Assembly (NCBI RefSeq): GCF_000281085.1
Contig: NZ_JH767527.1
Span: forward strand, 100,378 to 164,377
Length of the DNA: 64,000 nt
Source: Catenovulum agarivorans YM01
Lineage (GTDB): Bacteria; Pseudomonadota; Gammaproteobacteria; Enterobacterales; Alteromonadaceae
Direction of reading: 5' to 3'
The notes under the pieces were generated by a model. The model made no database searches, was not told the origin of the DNA, and saw only the letters and a list, made by a program, of their open reading frames with translations. Of the stretch, positions 54,297 to 64,000 are shown piece by piece. The position numbers and the translations under genes are program-made. The first letter of the stretch is position 1. Every line of letters starts with the position of its first letter.

Positions 54297-54968
54297 TTAT
54301 AGTTTAGGCCAATTTAGACACCATGGTTGATTTAATTGGTTTTGTTGAATAATTTCTTGTGGAATTTGTTGAAAAGAATCACCAGTTGGCGCTACTTGCC
54401 AACAGAAGTCTCGTCCTTGATAGCTAAACTTCAGCGCATAGGCATGTAAATATAAACGCTCGGCAGCGTCACCTTTATATATATCATCGCCTAAAATAGC
54501 CACACCAATAGATTTAAGTGCAACACGCAATTGATGGGTTTTACCTGAGTAGGGACGAAGTAGATATAAACGCTGACCAGTACCTAAACCAAAAGAATAA
54601 AAAAAGGTTTTTGCTGGGTTGCTTGTGGCTTTAGTTAATTTCCATGCGCGATTACGGCTTTTAACCATATCACCAACAATGCGGCCTTGTTTTTGTTTTG
54701 GTTTATTGCCCGCGATGGCCCAATAATACTTTTCAATTTGATGGCTGCTAAAAAGTTGATTAAAGATTTGCTCAGCGGCGAGATTACGCGCAACAATTAT
54801 CAGACCAGACGTTTGTTTATCGAGTCTATGTACTGGGTATAAATTTTCACCAGTTTGCTGTTTGATTAAGCTAAAAAAACCAGCTTGATCATCACTATCA
54901 TGAAAGTCTAATCCAGCTGGTTTTTCACAAATATAAAAGTCTGCTTCGGTGGCAATAATATTAATCAA
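54297..54968 (-). CDS. RluA family pseudouridine synthase
   Basis: 223 residues. The catalytic Asp is in YPVHRLDKQTSGLIIVARN, followed by KYYWAIAGNKPKQKQG, LLRPYSGKTHQLRVALKSIG and the closing LHAYALKFSYQG. There is no S4 domain, so it is one of the short RluA relatives (RluA or TIGR01621 type). RNA target unknown. It follows DUF2069 gene by 15 bases on the same strand. Confidence 0.9.
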   Translation of the reverse strand: MINIIATEADFYICEKPAGLDFHDSDDQAGFFSLIKQQTGENLYPVHRLDKQTSGLIIVARNLAAEQIFNQLFSSHQIEKYYWAIAGNKPKQKQGRIVGDMVKSRNRAWKLTKATSNPAKTFFYSFGLGTGQRLYLLRPYSGKTHQLRVALKSIGVAILGDDIYKGDAAERLYLHAYALKFSYQGRDFCWQVAPTGDSFQQIPQEIIQQNQLNQPWCLNWPKL

Positions 54969-54983
54969 ACGGTTTTCACTCGG

Positions 54984-55418
54984 TTATTTATTGCTTTCAG
55001 GTTCAAAAAAGGCTTTTTCTTCAGCTTGAACTTGTTTGAGCTTTTTCAAACCTATACCTAAATATTGCCCTTGCCAGCGCGCATAATAACTACCTGCACA
55101 AAACCATAAGGTGACCAATACAAACTCAATAATGGCGAGATAACGTTCAGAATCAGATGCCCACACTAGGGTTAAACTATGTAAAAAATAAAACATAGCA
55201 ACAAAGTTCGCCCACGCGTAAGTATATGGTTTACCAGTAACTAAACCTTTAAATGGTATGAGCAAAGGTGTGAGCCATAAGGTGACTAAAAAGGTCGCCG
55301 ACAGACCTTCCATTGGTGGCGCTAACCATAAATGCCATACTGGCACTAATACAATTAATCCTAAATAACCGAATAATGCTATATGTTTAGCACGGGTAAT
55401 TTTTTGTTCTTGGGTCAT
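54984..55418 (-). CDS. DUF2069 membrane protein
   Basis: 144 residues with four hydrophobic helices (about 12-31, 42-60, 68-90, 95-115), opening QKITRAKHIALFGYLGLIVL and containing PLLIPFKGLVTGKPYTYAWANF, the DUF2069 pattern. A small inner-membrane protein of unknown role that usually neighbours wrbA, as it does here (35 bases upstream). Confidence 0.9.
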   Translation of the reverse strand: MTQEQKITRAKHIALFGYLGLIVLVPVWHLWLAPPMEGLSATFLVTLWLTPLLIPFKGLVTGKPYTYAWANFVAMFYFLHSLTLVWASDSERYLAIIEFVLVTLWFCAGSYYARWQGQYLGIGLKKLKQVQAEEKAFFEPESNK

Positions 55419-55453
55419 AACACCACTACTGAATAACTCGAAGGGCGTATAGT

Positions 55454-56387
<934 letters not shown>

Positions 56388-56389
56388 AT

Positions 56390-57853
56390 TTAAAGCCTTT
56401 TGATACTCTCTTGTTCTTCACGCAATTGTTTAATTCTGGCAGAAATTCGTCTTTTTTCAGTTTCAGACTGCCGTTCGATATAGTTAAACGCTGTGTGCAA
56501 TTCGTCTATCGCCTTAGGATAAGCTAAGACCAGAGCATATAATTCTGCTTGCGCTTGATGATACATCGAACGATTTTCAAGCTGTTTATATGCTTGCGCC
56601 ATCAGTTGCCACGCCAGATAGTGCTCGGGGTGCAGAATAATAAAATCTTTTAAGATTTCAACTGCTTTCTGAGCCTGATTTGCCGTTAACAGTGCGTTTG
56701 CGTAATTAAGCAGCAAAACTTGGTTTTTTGGCATCAATTCAAGTTTGCCGCTCAACAATTCAAGTATAGACGCATATTGTTTTAAGCCTAATGCAATGTC
56801 GGTTTTTAAATCTAAATAAAATAAATTGTTGGCATCTAATTCGAGTAGTTGATTAATCAAGGGTTCTGCTTCGCTGAATCTTTCCTCTTTCATTAGTGCA
56901 AGAGCAAGGCCGTATTTTAATAACGGATTATTTGCTTGCATCATGCCGTTGAGTTGAGTTTGGTAATATTCAACGTGATAACTGGGTACTTGAGTATAAA
57001 AAACTGCGGTGCGTATTTGCGCTAAATTAAAATAGATACTTTCTTTGGCATAAACTGGTGGTAAACCGTCAATGCGGGCGCGAATATCACTGACTCGGCT
57101 GTCTGGCAAAGGATGCGAGTACAACATAGCCGGTAGTTTACTTGAGTAACGGCTTTGCTCGGCAAGCCTTACAAAAAAGTCACGTGCACCTTTAGGGTCA
57201 AAACCCGCATCCATTAAAATACGTAAACCTATACGATCAGCTTCTTTTTCATTTTGTCTATTATAATTTAACGCCATTTGCTGGCTACCCGCTTGTGCTG
57301 TGGTAATGGCAGCTGCGCCTGCGCTCGGGTCGGCCATGGCAATTAATATAGCACCCAACAATGAAGCTATAGTTAAAGGTGCATTTCGTTCGTTCTCTTC
57401 AATGGTTCTGGCGATGTGCCTTTGGGTAACGTGGGCTATTTCATGGCCGATAACCGAGGCGAGTTCACTTTCAGTTTTTGACTCCAGTAAAGTGCGGGTA
57501 TGAATTGCAACAACACCACCAAAGGTAGCAAACGCATTAATCTGTGGATTTTTAATTAGGTAAAAGTCAAACGGGTAGCGTACATCCGCAGCTTTTGACA
57601 CTAGCCTGTTGCCCAAGTCATTTAAATATTGGTCTAACAATGGATCAGAAATAACCGGCGAGGTCGCTCTTAATTGCCTACGAATAACTTTGCCGAGCAC
57701 TTTTTCTTTTTCTATGGTTAAACTGCCTGCCGCCACTGTTCCTAGGTTTGGCAATTTATGGTTATTCGAAATAGACGCATAACCTATTGAAGACTGTATA
57801 GTGCTTAAGCTAACAGCAGCTGCGAGCGCAAAACATTTAAGTTTATTGAACAA
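56390..57853 (-). CDS. bepA: BepA-like M48 metalloprotease with TPR domain
   Basis: 487 residues. A Sec signal ends YASIS (~30). The M48 zinc site is VIGHEIAHVTQRH with the third ligand in NRQNEKEADRIGLRIL; the C-half is TPR (about 300-480). BepA is a periplasmic chaperone and protease in outer-membrane protein and LptD assembly. Start ATG at 57853 is preceded by AAAGGATAAATG. Confidence 0.93.
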   Translation of the reverse strand: MFNKLKCFALAAAVSLSTIQSSIGYASISNNHKLPNLGTVAAGSLTIEKEKVLGKVIRRQLRATSPVISDPLLDQYLNDLGNRLVSKAADVRYPFDFYLIKNPQINAFATFGGVVAIHTRTLLESKTESELASVIGHEIAHVTQRHIARTIEENERNAPLTIASLLGAILIAMADPSAGAAAITTAQAGSQQMALNYNRQNEKEADRIGLRILMDAGFDPKGARDFFVRLAEQSRYSSKLPAMLYSHPLPDSRVSDIRARIDGLPPVYAKESIYFNLAQIRTAVFYTQVPSYHVEYYQTQLNGMMQANNPLLKYGLALALMKEERFSEAEPLINQLLELDANNLFYLDLKTDIALGLKQYASILELLSGKLELMPKNQVLLLNYANALLTANQAQKAVEILKDFIILHPEHYLAWQLMAQAYKQLENRSMYHQAQAELYALVLAYPKAIDELHTAFNYIERQSETEKRRISARIKQLREEQESIKRL

Positions 57854-57883
57854 ACATTTATCCTTTATAAATTTGTAATTATG

Positions 57884-58546
57884 TTACTTAGAGCCAAAAT
57901 CTGACAAATCGTTTCCTTTAAGATCACCTAATAACAAATCATCATAATCATCAGACGCAATTCGTTTTTCTTGAGCTTTAAAATACTGCTCGATAGATAC
58001 ACCGTCGAGTTTAATAACGTCAACGTGCGATTTCATATAATTTATGAGTTTGTCTACACATTGCATTGCATAAAATATGATGGCTCGGTCGGCAACATCA
58101 CCACGTTGAAAATAATAATCAATAAATTTATGCAGTGAATTCACTCGGCATAACACTTTCATTGTGCCTGGGTCCCAAGTTATAAACTCCATGAGTTTGT
58201 GTCCGCGTACATATTGATCTATCTCTTTATTTTTAGCATACGGAAAACAGTGCAATTCAAAACCACGGTCGGTAAATAATTGGTATATTGCGATACGTGG
58301 TTTTCTTTCGACATGCACAACGTTTTGCTCGTCAAAATAACCACCGAGTAATTGCAGATTCCAATTGTTTGGTTTGCAGATTTTGTTTAGCGCGTTATCA
58401 AAGCCCATGGTTTGAATACTTTCAAGCTCGCTGACTGATGATGCAATCATATGATAAAACGGCGGTAAGTCGCCCCAATTCAGTTGGCGCTTGAATTTGT
58501 TAATATCTTTAAGAGTTGGATTTTCCGGTAAGCCAGAGCTATTCAT
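57884..58546 (-). CDS. Hypothetical protein, 220 aa
   Basis: 220 residues, soluble, with no signal peptide and no recognised motif. It begins MNSSGLPENPTLKDINKFKRQ, is rich in Tyr/Phe and Lys in the middle (KPRIAIYQLFTDRGFELHCF, GTMKVLCRVNSLHKFIDYYF), and ends in an acidic stretch (DDYDDLLLGDLKGNDLSDFG). It faces the TusA-like gene across 65 bases and is upstream of bepA on the same strand. Confidence 0.65.
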   Translation of the reverse strand: MNSSGLPENPTLKDINKFKRQLNWGDLPPFYHMIASSVSELESIQTMGFDNALNKICKPNNWNLQLLGGYFDEQNVVHVERKPRIAIYQLFTDRGFELHCFPYAKNKEIDQYVRGHKLMEFITWDPGTMKVLCRVNSLHKFIDYYFQRGDVADRAIIFYAMQCVDKLINYMKSHVDVIKLDGVSIEQYFKAQEKRIASDDYDDLLLGDLKGNDLSDFGSK

Positions 58547-58611
58547 TGTATGGTTCTCAAGTTATCCGATGTTTTGTTAAACTAACAAGCCAATAATTAG
58601 CAGATTGTATT

Positions 58612-58851
58612 ATGCCAAAGCCAATCGACTGTCGTGACATGCGTTGTCCAATGCCATTACTTACTTTAAAGCTTAGCTTAAAAAAAGCTCAGCAGGGGGG
58701 CCAAATTCAACTTTTGTTGAAAGATGCCGCATCTTTAAAAGATATCCCAGCTTGGCTTAAACTAAAAGCTTATCCCTTTAAATTATCTAAACTTTCTGAT
58801 AATGATTATTTATTAAGCGTAACCAAGTGTCATGGCGACGAGATCAGCTAA
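58612..58851 (+). CDS. TusA family sulfurtransferase
   Basis: 79 residues. The catalytic Cys sits in IDCRDMRCPMPLLTLKLSL (CPMP), and the rest follows the TusA two-layer fold (LLLKDAASLKDIPAWLK). TusA proteins relay sulfur, for example to tRNA thiolation. This copy, next to bepA rather than tus genes, may be a paralogue of the tRNA-dedicated TusA. Confidence 0.88.
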   Translation: MPKPIDCRDMRCPMPLLTLKLSLKKAQQGGQIQLLLKDAASLKDIPAWLKLKAYPFKLSKLSDNDYLLSVTKCHGDEIS

Positions 58852-58919
58852 AATTAAATTATATCGACGAATTGCCGATATATAGGATATATCGTCATCA
58901 ATTTTATCGGAGGCATTAA

Positions 58920-59204
58920 ATGAACACTGATCTAATAATTCCATTTATGCCACGTATTGTACAAAACAAACTGCAACCGCCTAGGTTAAATGTCAAAGGG
59001 ATCAGAGCGTCAGTTAAACAGCACGAGGATGCACCGCAAGATAGATATCTTAAAAATAGACTTGCACACCATGCTGCCGATACTCGCTATCATCAAGATG
59101 AGGATGTCGAGACAGACGAAGAAAAATCAACGGATAAAGGGCAGTCTGAATCTGGTGTATATATTGATGATAAAGGCCAAAAACATGTAGATATAGAGGT
59201 ATGA
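58920..59204 (+). CDS. Hypothetical protein, 94 aa
   Basis: 94 residues, hydrophilic and likely disordered, with an early basic part (PRIVQNKLQPPRLNVKGIR) and a late acidic one (HQDEDVETDEEKSTDKGQ). It ends VYIDDKGQKHVDIEV, which recalls the DUF3820- or flagellar-type short domains without certainty. GGAGGCATTAA gives a good ribosome binding site. It follows the TusA-like gene by 68 bases. A second frame over the same bases is a shadow. Confidence 0.6.
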   Translation: MNTDLIIPFMPRIVQNKLQPPRLNVKGIRASVKQHEDAPQDRYLKNRLAHHAADTRYHQDEDVETDEEKSTDKGQSESGVYIDDKGQKHVDIEV

Positions 59205-59236
59205 TTCACAGAATTACAGCCAAACAGTCAAGCCGA

Positions 59237-60025
59237 TTAATCGGCACTTAACGTGAGGTACTCATGTAAGTAGTTTTCATAGCTTTTGTGTTTTTTTAAC
59301 TGTTGGAGCGCTGAATTATATTTAGACAGAAATTTGTTAGCACTGCTTTTGGAAAATGCGGTATAAAGTTGTTTTGGGGGATCTGGAATTAATATCACTT
59401 TTATTTGTTGATTAAACTCAGCTTGAGCCTGCATGTATTCTAGAGATAATTTATCTGGACTATAAAAACCATCACTACGCTTAGCCAACAACCGCTTAAA
59501 ACCTCTTTCTATCACATTCGTTCCTGATAGTTTGGTAATCGCAACCCCTGCATCTACCAATTCTTGAGGATAAATGGCCCCTTTCCAGATGTCAATTCTG
59601 AGATCGGCTAATGCCCTGTATGAGGTAAAAGTATCTAGTGGGGTTGTATTGCCAAGCGCAAGCGCTGACTGAATGGTTAAAATTGGTATCGTAGAATAGA
59701 CAAACTTTTTTTCACGCTCAGGGGTTTTTAGCATGATTAAAATCATATCGATACGTCCTTGCTCAAGCATATAAAACAAGCGACTCAGAGGGTATTTTTT
59801 AAACGTGACTTGCACATTCATTTGGTCGGTGATTAGTTTGCTATACGAGAGTAAAGCGCTTTTGGGGCCTAGTTTATCTTTGTATACAGTGTGCACTGGT
59901 ACGTCAAAATAGCCGATAGTCAAATATTCTCCCGCACAGCTTTTATCTATTGTAAACACGATAAAGATCAAGCTTAAAGCCAACTTTTTACATACTAAAG
60001 ACAAATTTAACTTCCAATAATACAT
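59237..60025 (-). CDS. Periplasmic substrate-binding protein (SBP_bac_3-like)
   Basis: 262 residues from ATG 60025, preferred over GTG 60061 because AAGGG lies 7 bases upstream. A Sec signal ends around DKSCAGEYL. The mature part has the bilobed binding-protein pattern (EYLTIGYFDVPVHTVYKDKLGPK, then KYPLSRLFYMLEQGRIDMILIMLKTPEREKKF). No transporter gene adjacent; such orphan proteins often act as sensors or enzymes. Ligand unknown. Confidence 0.78.
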   Translation of the reverse strand: MYYWKLNLSLVCKKLALSLIFIVFTIDKSCAGEYLTIGYFDVPVHTVYKDKLGPKSALLSYSKLITDQMNVQVTFKKYPLSRLFYMLEQGRIDMILIMLKTPEREKKFVYSTIPILTIQSALALGNTTPLDTFTSYRALADLRIDIWKGAIYPQELVDAGVAITKLSGTNVIERGFKRLLAKRSDGFYSPDKLSLEYMQAQAEFNQQIKVILIPDPPKQLYTAFSKSSANKFLSKYNSALQQLKKHKSYENYLHEYLTLSAD

Positions 60026-60171
60026 GCAATTACCCTTAGGACAGCGTAAATAGTTAACCACATTCTCCTAATAAAATGTAGTACAAAGCGCAACACACGC
60101 TAGTCATCCTAGGTAAAAACACGCATAATCCCACATCAATTTATTTCTAGATAATTTATCCGAGTTAAGTT

Positions 60172-62082
60172 TTGAGTCAGGTTGAGAAAGTTTTTTCAAA
60201 AGAAGGGGCATTGGCAAAAGCGATTGATGGATTTCAGCCGCGTGTGCCGCAAGTTAAACTCGCACTCGCTTTTGAAAAATCTATTCAAGAAAAAGCTTTA
60301 TTAATCGCAGAGGCCGGCACGGGCACGGGTAAAACCTTTGCTTATTTAATTCCCGCTTTGTTAAGTGACAAAAAAGTAATTATTTCAACCGGTACTAAAA
60401 ATTTACAAGAGCAGTTATTTCACCGCGATTTACCTTTGGTTAAAAAAGCACTGAAAAGCCGCAGCAAAACGGCTTTGTTAAAAGGGCGTGCTAACTACTT
60501 GTGTTTACACAGGCACAAACAACACAAAGCGCATCCAATGCTTGAAGATAAAAAGCTGCTAAAAGACTTAAAAAACATTGATAAATGGCTTATTTCAACT
60601 GAATCAGGTGATATAGGTGAAGTCACTACTATTACTGAAGACTCTAAAGCCATTCCACTGGTTACTAGTACAATTGACAATTGTTTAGGCAAAGAATGCC
60701 CTGATTACAATGATTGTTATCTAGTTAAAGCACGTAAAAAAGCAGCTGATGCTGATTTAGTTGTGATAAATCATCATTTATATTTTGCTGATATGGCGGT
60801 TAAAGATACGGGTTTTGGTGAAATAGTGCCAGACTCGCAAGTTGTGGTGTTTGACGAAGCACATCAGATCCCTGATATTGCGTGCGAATATTTTGGCGAC
60901 CGTATTTCAACTCGCATATTAGTCGAATTAGGTAAAGATATGGAGCTTGCCTATCGCACTGATTTAAAAGATGCACAGCAACTCGGCAAAGCTGCAAATA
61001 AGCTTATAACTAACGCAAGACAATTCCGCTTAACTTTCCCTGAGTTACCAGAAAAAGGCAACTGGCGTGAAAAAGGTCAAACCGAACAGTGTCAGCGTGA
61101 GTTAGATGCGTTAGTTAAATCGATTGATTTTGCTTATGAGGTGTTAAAAGAACAGGTTGGCCGCTCAAAGTCAGCGGATAATTGTTTTGAGCGTATCTTT
61201 GAAGCCAAACAAAAAATTGCCAAATTAACTACGTGGCAACAAGCTGATGTTAGTTTGTGGTACGAAACCACCCCAAGGCACGCAAGTTTAAACTTAACAC
61301 CACTTTCTATCGCCGATAAATTTTCCAATTTACGCCAAGAGAAAAAACAAGCTTGGTTAATGACTTCGGCAACTTTGTCTGTTGATGGTGGTTTTAATCA
61401 TTTCACTGATTTATTGGGCTTGGAGGATTTTAATTCTATTCAGCTTGATAGTCCGTTTGATTATAAAAAGCAGTCTTTATTGTGTATTCCGCGCTATTTC
61501 CCTGAGCCAAACGACAGAGCTGTGCTTAATGCGTTAGTGGATTTGTCGCTTAAAATTGTCGATGCGGCACAAGGCAGCTGTTTTTTATTGTTTACCAGTT
61601 ATCGCATGATGAATTTGGTCGCTGATAGATTAAAAAATAAAATTGCCAATCCGTTATTTATTCAAGGTGAAGTACCTAAACGCGAATTGCTAAAACAATA
61701 CCTAGCTGCTGACAAACCTGTATTGTTAGCCACAGGTGCGTTTTGGGAAGGGGTTGATGTGCGCGGTGATGCACTTAAATGTGTAGTAATAGATAAACTA
61801 CCTTTTGCCGCACCGGATGATCCTTTGATGCAAGCGCGCATTGAAAACTGTCGACGCAAAGGTGAAGACCCATTTAGTAAAATTCAAATTCCACAAGCTG
61901 TTATCACCCTAAAACAAGGTGCAGGGCGACTGATTAGGGATGTAACTGACCATGGCGTCTTGATTATTTGCGACCCAAGGTTAGTATCGCGCCCATATGG
62001 TGAAACTTTTATTCAAAGTTTACCGGATATGCAGCGCAGTCGTTCACTCGACAAAGCATGTGAATTTTTAAAACAGCGCTAG
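60172..62082 (+). CDS. yoaA: ATP-dependent helicase YoaA (DinG/XPD family)
   Basis: 636 residues from TTG 60172. Walker A AEAGTGTGKTFAYL, DEAH box VFDEAHQIPD, and motif VI in QGAGRLIRD. Between them, CLHRHK, NCLGKECPDYNDC supply the four Cys of the XPD-type iron-sulfur cluster. YoaA unwinds DNA with a polymerase-associated partner in damage tolerance. The TTG has no strong ribosome binding site; no LexA box is seen. tsaB follows 53 bases on. Confidence 0.93.
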   Translation: MSQVEKVFSKEGALAKAIDGFQPRVPQVKLALAFEKSIQEKALLIAEAGTGTGKTFAYLIPALLSDKKVIISTGTKNLQEQLFHRDLPLVKKALKSRSKTALLKGRANYLCLHRHKQHKAHPMLEDKKLLKDLKNIDKWLISTESGDIGEVTTITEDSKAIPLVTSTIDNCLGKECPDYNDCYLVKARKKAADADLVVINHHLYFADMAVKDTGFGEIVPDSQVVVFDEAHQIPDIACEYFGDRISTRILVELGKDMELAYRTDLKDAQQLGKAANKLITNARQFRLTFPELPEKGNWREKGQTEQCQRELDALVKSIDFAYEVLKEQVGRSKSADNCFERIFEAKQKIAKLTTWQQADVSLWYETTPRHASLNLTPLSIADKFSNLRQEKKQAWLMTSATLSVDGGFNHFTDLLGLEDFNSIQLDSPFDYKKQSLLCIPRYFPEPNDRAVLNALVDLSLKIVDAAQGSCFLLFTSYRMMNLVADRLKNKIANPLFIQGEVPKRELLKQYLAADKPVLLATGAFWEGVDVRGDALKCVVIDKLPFAAPDDPLMQARIENCRRKGEDPFSKIQIPQAVITLKQGAGRLIRDVTDHGVLIICDPRLVSRPYGETFIQSLPDMQRSRSLDKACEFLKQR

Positions 62083-62135
62083 AGCGATACGCTCAAGTTA
62101 AGTCTGATAAGTTAAAGAATTATAGAGTTATAGAT

Positions 62136-62852
62136 ATGAAGTACATTTTAGCCCTAGACACCTCAACAGAAGCTTGTTCTGCCGCTTTATTAGTAAATGA
62201 CAATGGGCAAACATCTGAATATGTTGAATTTGATGTATGTCCGCGAGAACATAACAAACGCATTTTAGCTATGACAGAGTCAGTGTTGCAGCAAGCCAGC
62301 ATTAATTTAGACGAGGTCGATTTAATCGCCTATGGCAAAGGTCCAGGTAGTTTTACTGGTGTACGCATTGCAACCGGTATAGTGCAGGGATTAGCGCTTG
62401 GTGCCAATAAACCTGCATTGGGTGTATCTACTTTAGCGGCGATGGCGCATGGGGTTTACCGCAACCAATTTAATTTAAGCGGGGATATTTTTGTTGTACC
62501 TGCAATAGATGCGCGCATGAACGAAATTTACATGGCCGCATATAAAGTAACAGGCAAAGGGATAGTTGAAACATTAGTTAACGAACAAGTATGCCCACCA
62601 GAAAGCGCACTTGAACAATTAAATCAACAACAAAAATGGACGGCTATTGGCACTGGCTGGCAAACGTATCAACAAGAGCTATCGACCCAATTAGTCGCTG
62701 ATATTTATAACCAACAACCATTTCCGAGCGCACTAGATATTGCATTTATTGCGGCTGAGCAAGCAAAAACTCAAACATTAGAGAGTGCATCAGATATTTC
62801 ACCTGTGTACGTTCGCGACCAGGTTACATGGCAAAAAATGCCGGGTAAATAA
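62136..62852 (+). CDS. tsaB: tRNA threonylcarbamoyladenosine biosynthesis protein TsaB
   Basis: 238 residues of the ASKHA fold: ILALDTSTEACSAAL at the N-end, and YGKGPGSFTGVRIATGIVQGLA. It partners TsaD and TsaE in making t6A37 in ANN-decoding tRNAs. The yoaA-tsaB adjacency is standard in gammaproteobacteria. Start ATG has only a weak ribosome binding site. Confidence 0.95.
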   Translation: MKYILALDTSTEACSAALLVNDNGQTSEYVEFDVCPREHNKRILAMTESVLQQASINLDEVDLIAYGKGPGSFTGVRIATGIVQGLALGANKPALGVSTLAAMAHGVYRNQFNLSGDIFVVPAIDARMNEIYMAAYKVTGKGIVETLVNEQVCPPESALEQLNQQQKWTAIGTGWQTYQQELSTQLVADIYNQQPFPSALDIAFIAAEQAKTQTLESASDISPVYVRDQVTWQKMPGK

Positions 62853-62963
62853 CTATATGTTCTAAAAGTATCTGGGGTTATTAGGTTTTAGTCTTTTATT
62901 AGTCACAATCGTTAACTATGTTTAAGGGGATTAGAATTATTACCTCAGGTAAGGGAATATATT

Positions 62964-64000
62964 ATGAACTCGCGGACCAAAGTCTTATTGGTAGAAGATG
63001 ACAGTGTTACTCGAGAGTTAGTTTCGCATACCCTTAAAGTAACAGGTGGTTATCAGGTTTATGCATTTTCAAATTTTGCAGACGCTTACAAAGCAATTTT
63101 AAGTATTAGATATGACATCGCTCTGCTAGATATCGGACTGCCCGATGGCACGGGGACAGACTTACTAAAAAAAATTAGAGAAAATGAAACGCCTATCTCG
63201 TTACCTATCGTCATGCTTAGTGGTGATCGCACGAATAAAAGAGTCATAGAGTGTTTTAAATTAGGCGCAAACGAATACATTACCAAACCAATTGATTTAG
63301 ACATACTGTTGGCTAGAGTCAGCAACCTTTTAATTATTCGCCACCTTGATGAAGATATCACCCGAGCTAACGAACGTTTTTCACTTGCCGCCAATGGCGC
63401 AAATGATGGTTTATGGGACTGGTTTATCCATACAGGAGAGATTTATTTTTCTCAGCGCTGGAAAAAAATGCTCGGTTATGAAGAGTCGCAATTTCCAAAC
63501 GAATTTAAAGCTTTTATTGAACGAATTCATCCAGATGACCTAAACGAGTTTAATCGAGCATTAAGAAGTCATTTAGAGGGCTTAGCTGGACATTTTGTCA
63601 AAGAATGTCGTGTTAAACACAAGGAAGGCAATTATCGTTGGATGATGATCCGCGGCGCCGCCATTCGTTATGAAAATGGCAAAGCATATAGAATGGCAGG
63701 CTCAATGACAGACATCAATAATAGAAAAATGATGGATCCGTTAACCGGTTTGCTAAATCGCTCCGCATTTTTAGATCAACTTGAATTACTGATAAATAGC
63801 AAAAGAGCTAAACAGATTCACAGTTATGCAATTTTATTGATTTCAATTGACAGGTATAAATTAATTAGTGATTCGTATGGCCATCATATCGGCGACCGCA
63901 TAATTCAAGAAGTGGCTAATTATCTGTCAAAAGTTACCCCATCAGCTGAATTTTTAGCTCGGGTGGAAAGTAGTAAATTCGCTATGAGTTACCAAAACCC
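62964..64000 (+). CDS. Response regulator-PAS-GGDEF protein, 3' partial, degenerate GGDEF
   Basis: 345 codons visible from ATG 62964 (GGGAA upstream); the frame runs off the window. Receiver domain: LLVEDDSVTRE, ALLDIGLPDGTG (phospho-Asp), MLSGD and TKPIDLD (Lys). A PAS/PAC unit follows (FSLAANGANDGLWDWF to MAGSMTDIN). Then a GGDEF-type domain opens normally (MDPLTGLLNRSAF, SIDRYKLISDSYGHHIGD) but the signature loop reads ARVESSKFAMSY, with SSKF in place of GDEF. Cyclase activity is unlikely; an EAL domain may lie beyond the edge. Confidence 0.85.
   Translation, partial: MNSRTKVLLVEDDSVTRELVSHTLKVTGGYQVYAFSNFADAYKAILSIRYDIALLDIGLPDGTGTDLLKKIRENETPISLPIVMLSGDRTNKRVIECFKLGANEYITKPIDLDILLARVSNLLIIRHLDEDITRANERFSLAANGANDGLWDWFIHTGEIYFSQRWKKMLGYEESQFPNEFKAFIERIHPDDLNEFNRALRSHLEGLAGHFVKECRVKHKEGNYRWMMIRGAAIRYENGKAYRMAGSMTDINNRKMMDPLTGLLNRSAFLDQLELLINSKRAKQIHSYAILLISIDRYKLISDSYGHHIGDRIIQEVANYLSKVTPSAEFLARVESSKFAMSYQN

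Noticed and set aside
60062-60171. LexA box ahead of yoaA
   Set aside because: No CTGT-N8-ACAG or close variant in the spacer.

Overview
The window looks like chromosomal DNA of an AT-rich, free-living gammaproteobacterium, most likely a marine member of the Alteromonadales. The clues are the conserved order gyrA-serC-cmk-rpsA-ihfB-lapA-lapB-pyrF, dsbC-recJ, a nrdA-nrdB-yfaE operon, smc-zipA, yfcL and epmC, and a cellulose-binding redox gene set of the kind found in marine polysaccharide degraders. The genus is inference. I saw no rRNA, tRNA, CRISPR array or intact transposase.

Region by region. 1-9.9 kb: end of a BaiN/YhiN flavoprotein, a Crp-like regulator, a YdcZ-type transporter, a GNAT enzyme, a HopJ-family protein with an ABC exporter, and dsbC-recJ. 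9.9-13.1 kb: a near-perfect 44-bp palindrome, a LacI-type regulator preceded by an 11-codon leader ORF and overlapping tadA, a small basic protein gene too short for normal ORF calling, an NsrR-like Rrf2 regulator and cysZ. 13.2-20.4 kb: smc-zipA, followed by a Uma2-type gene where ligA would often stand, then yfcL, an ATP-NAD kinase family gene and epmC. 20.6-29.2 kb: trhO, an HDOD protein, rdgC, the class Ia ribonucleotide reductase operon with a promoter and paired NrdR-like boxes, gph and ubiG. 29.4-38.2 kb: the gyrA-to-pyrF housekeeping block, without aroA between serC and cmk; rpsA has a three-hairpin leader without a Shine-Dalgarno sequence.

38.2-47.4 kb: a D-2-hydroxyacid dehydrogenase, a glutathione peroxidase, an unknown basic protein and sbcB, then an AT-rich accessory segment (about 42.0-47.2 kb). 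That segment holds a DUF2235 lipoprotein, a membrane protein, and a three-gene cassette of a small beta-class DNA methyltransferase with two uncharacterised proteins, which is a candidate modification/defence unit. 47.4-53.5 kb: the most striking locus, three co-directional secreted proteins. They are a CBM2-CBM2-PKD-YceI protein, a giant CBM2-YceI-FN3-cytochrome c-DUF1587/1595/1592/1588/1585 fusion, and a Tat-exported DUF1552 protein. Together they suggest an extracytoplasmic redox system targeted to cellulose or a related polysaccharide.

53.7-64 kb: a cyclic-nucleotide-binding protein, a pseudouridine synthase, wrbA, an ArsC-like protein, a BepA-like protease, a TusA-like protein, a periplasmic binding protein, the YoaA helicase, tsaB, and a truncated response regulator-PAS-GGDEF protein whose GGDEF signature is degenerate. 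Domain boundaries and start choices come from reading the sequence by eye, not from database searches.
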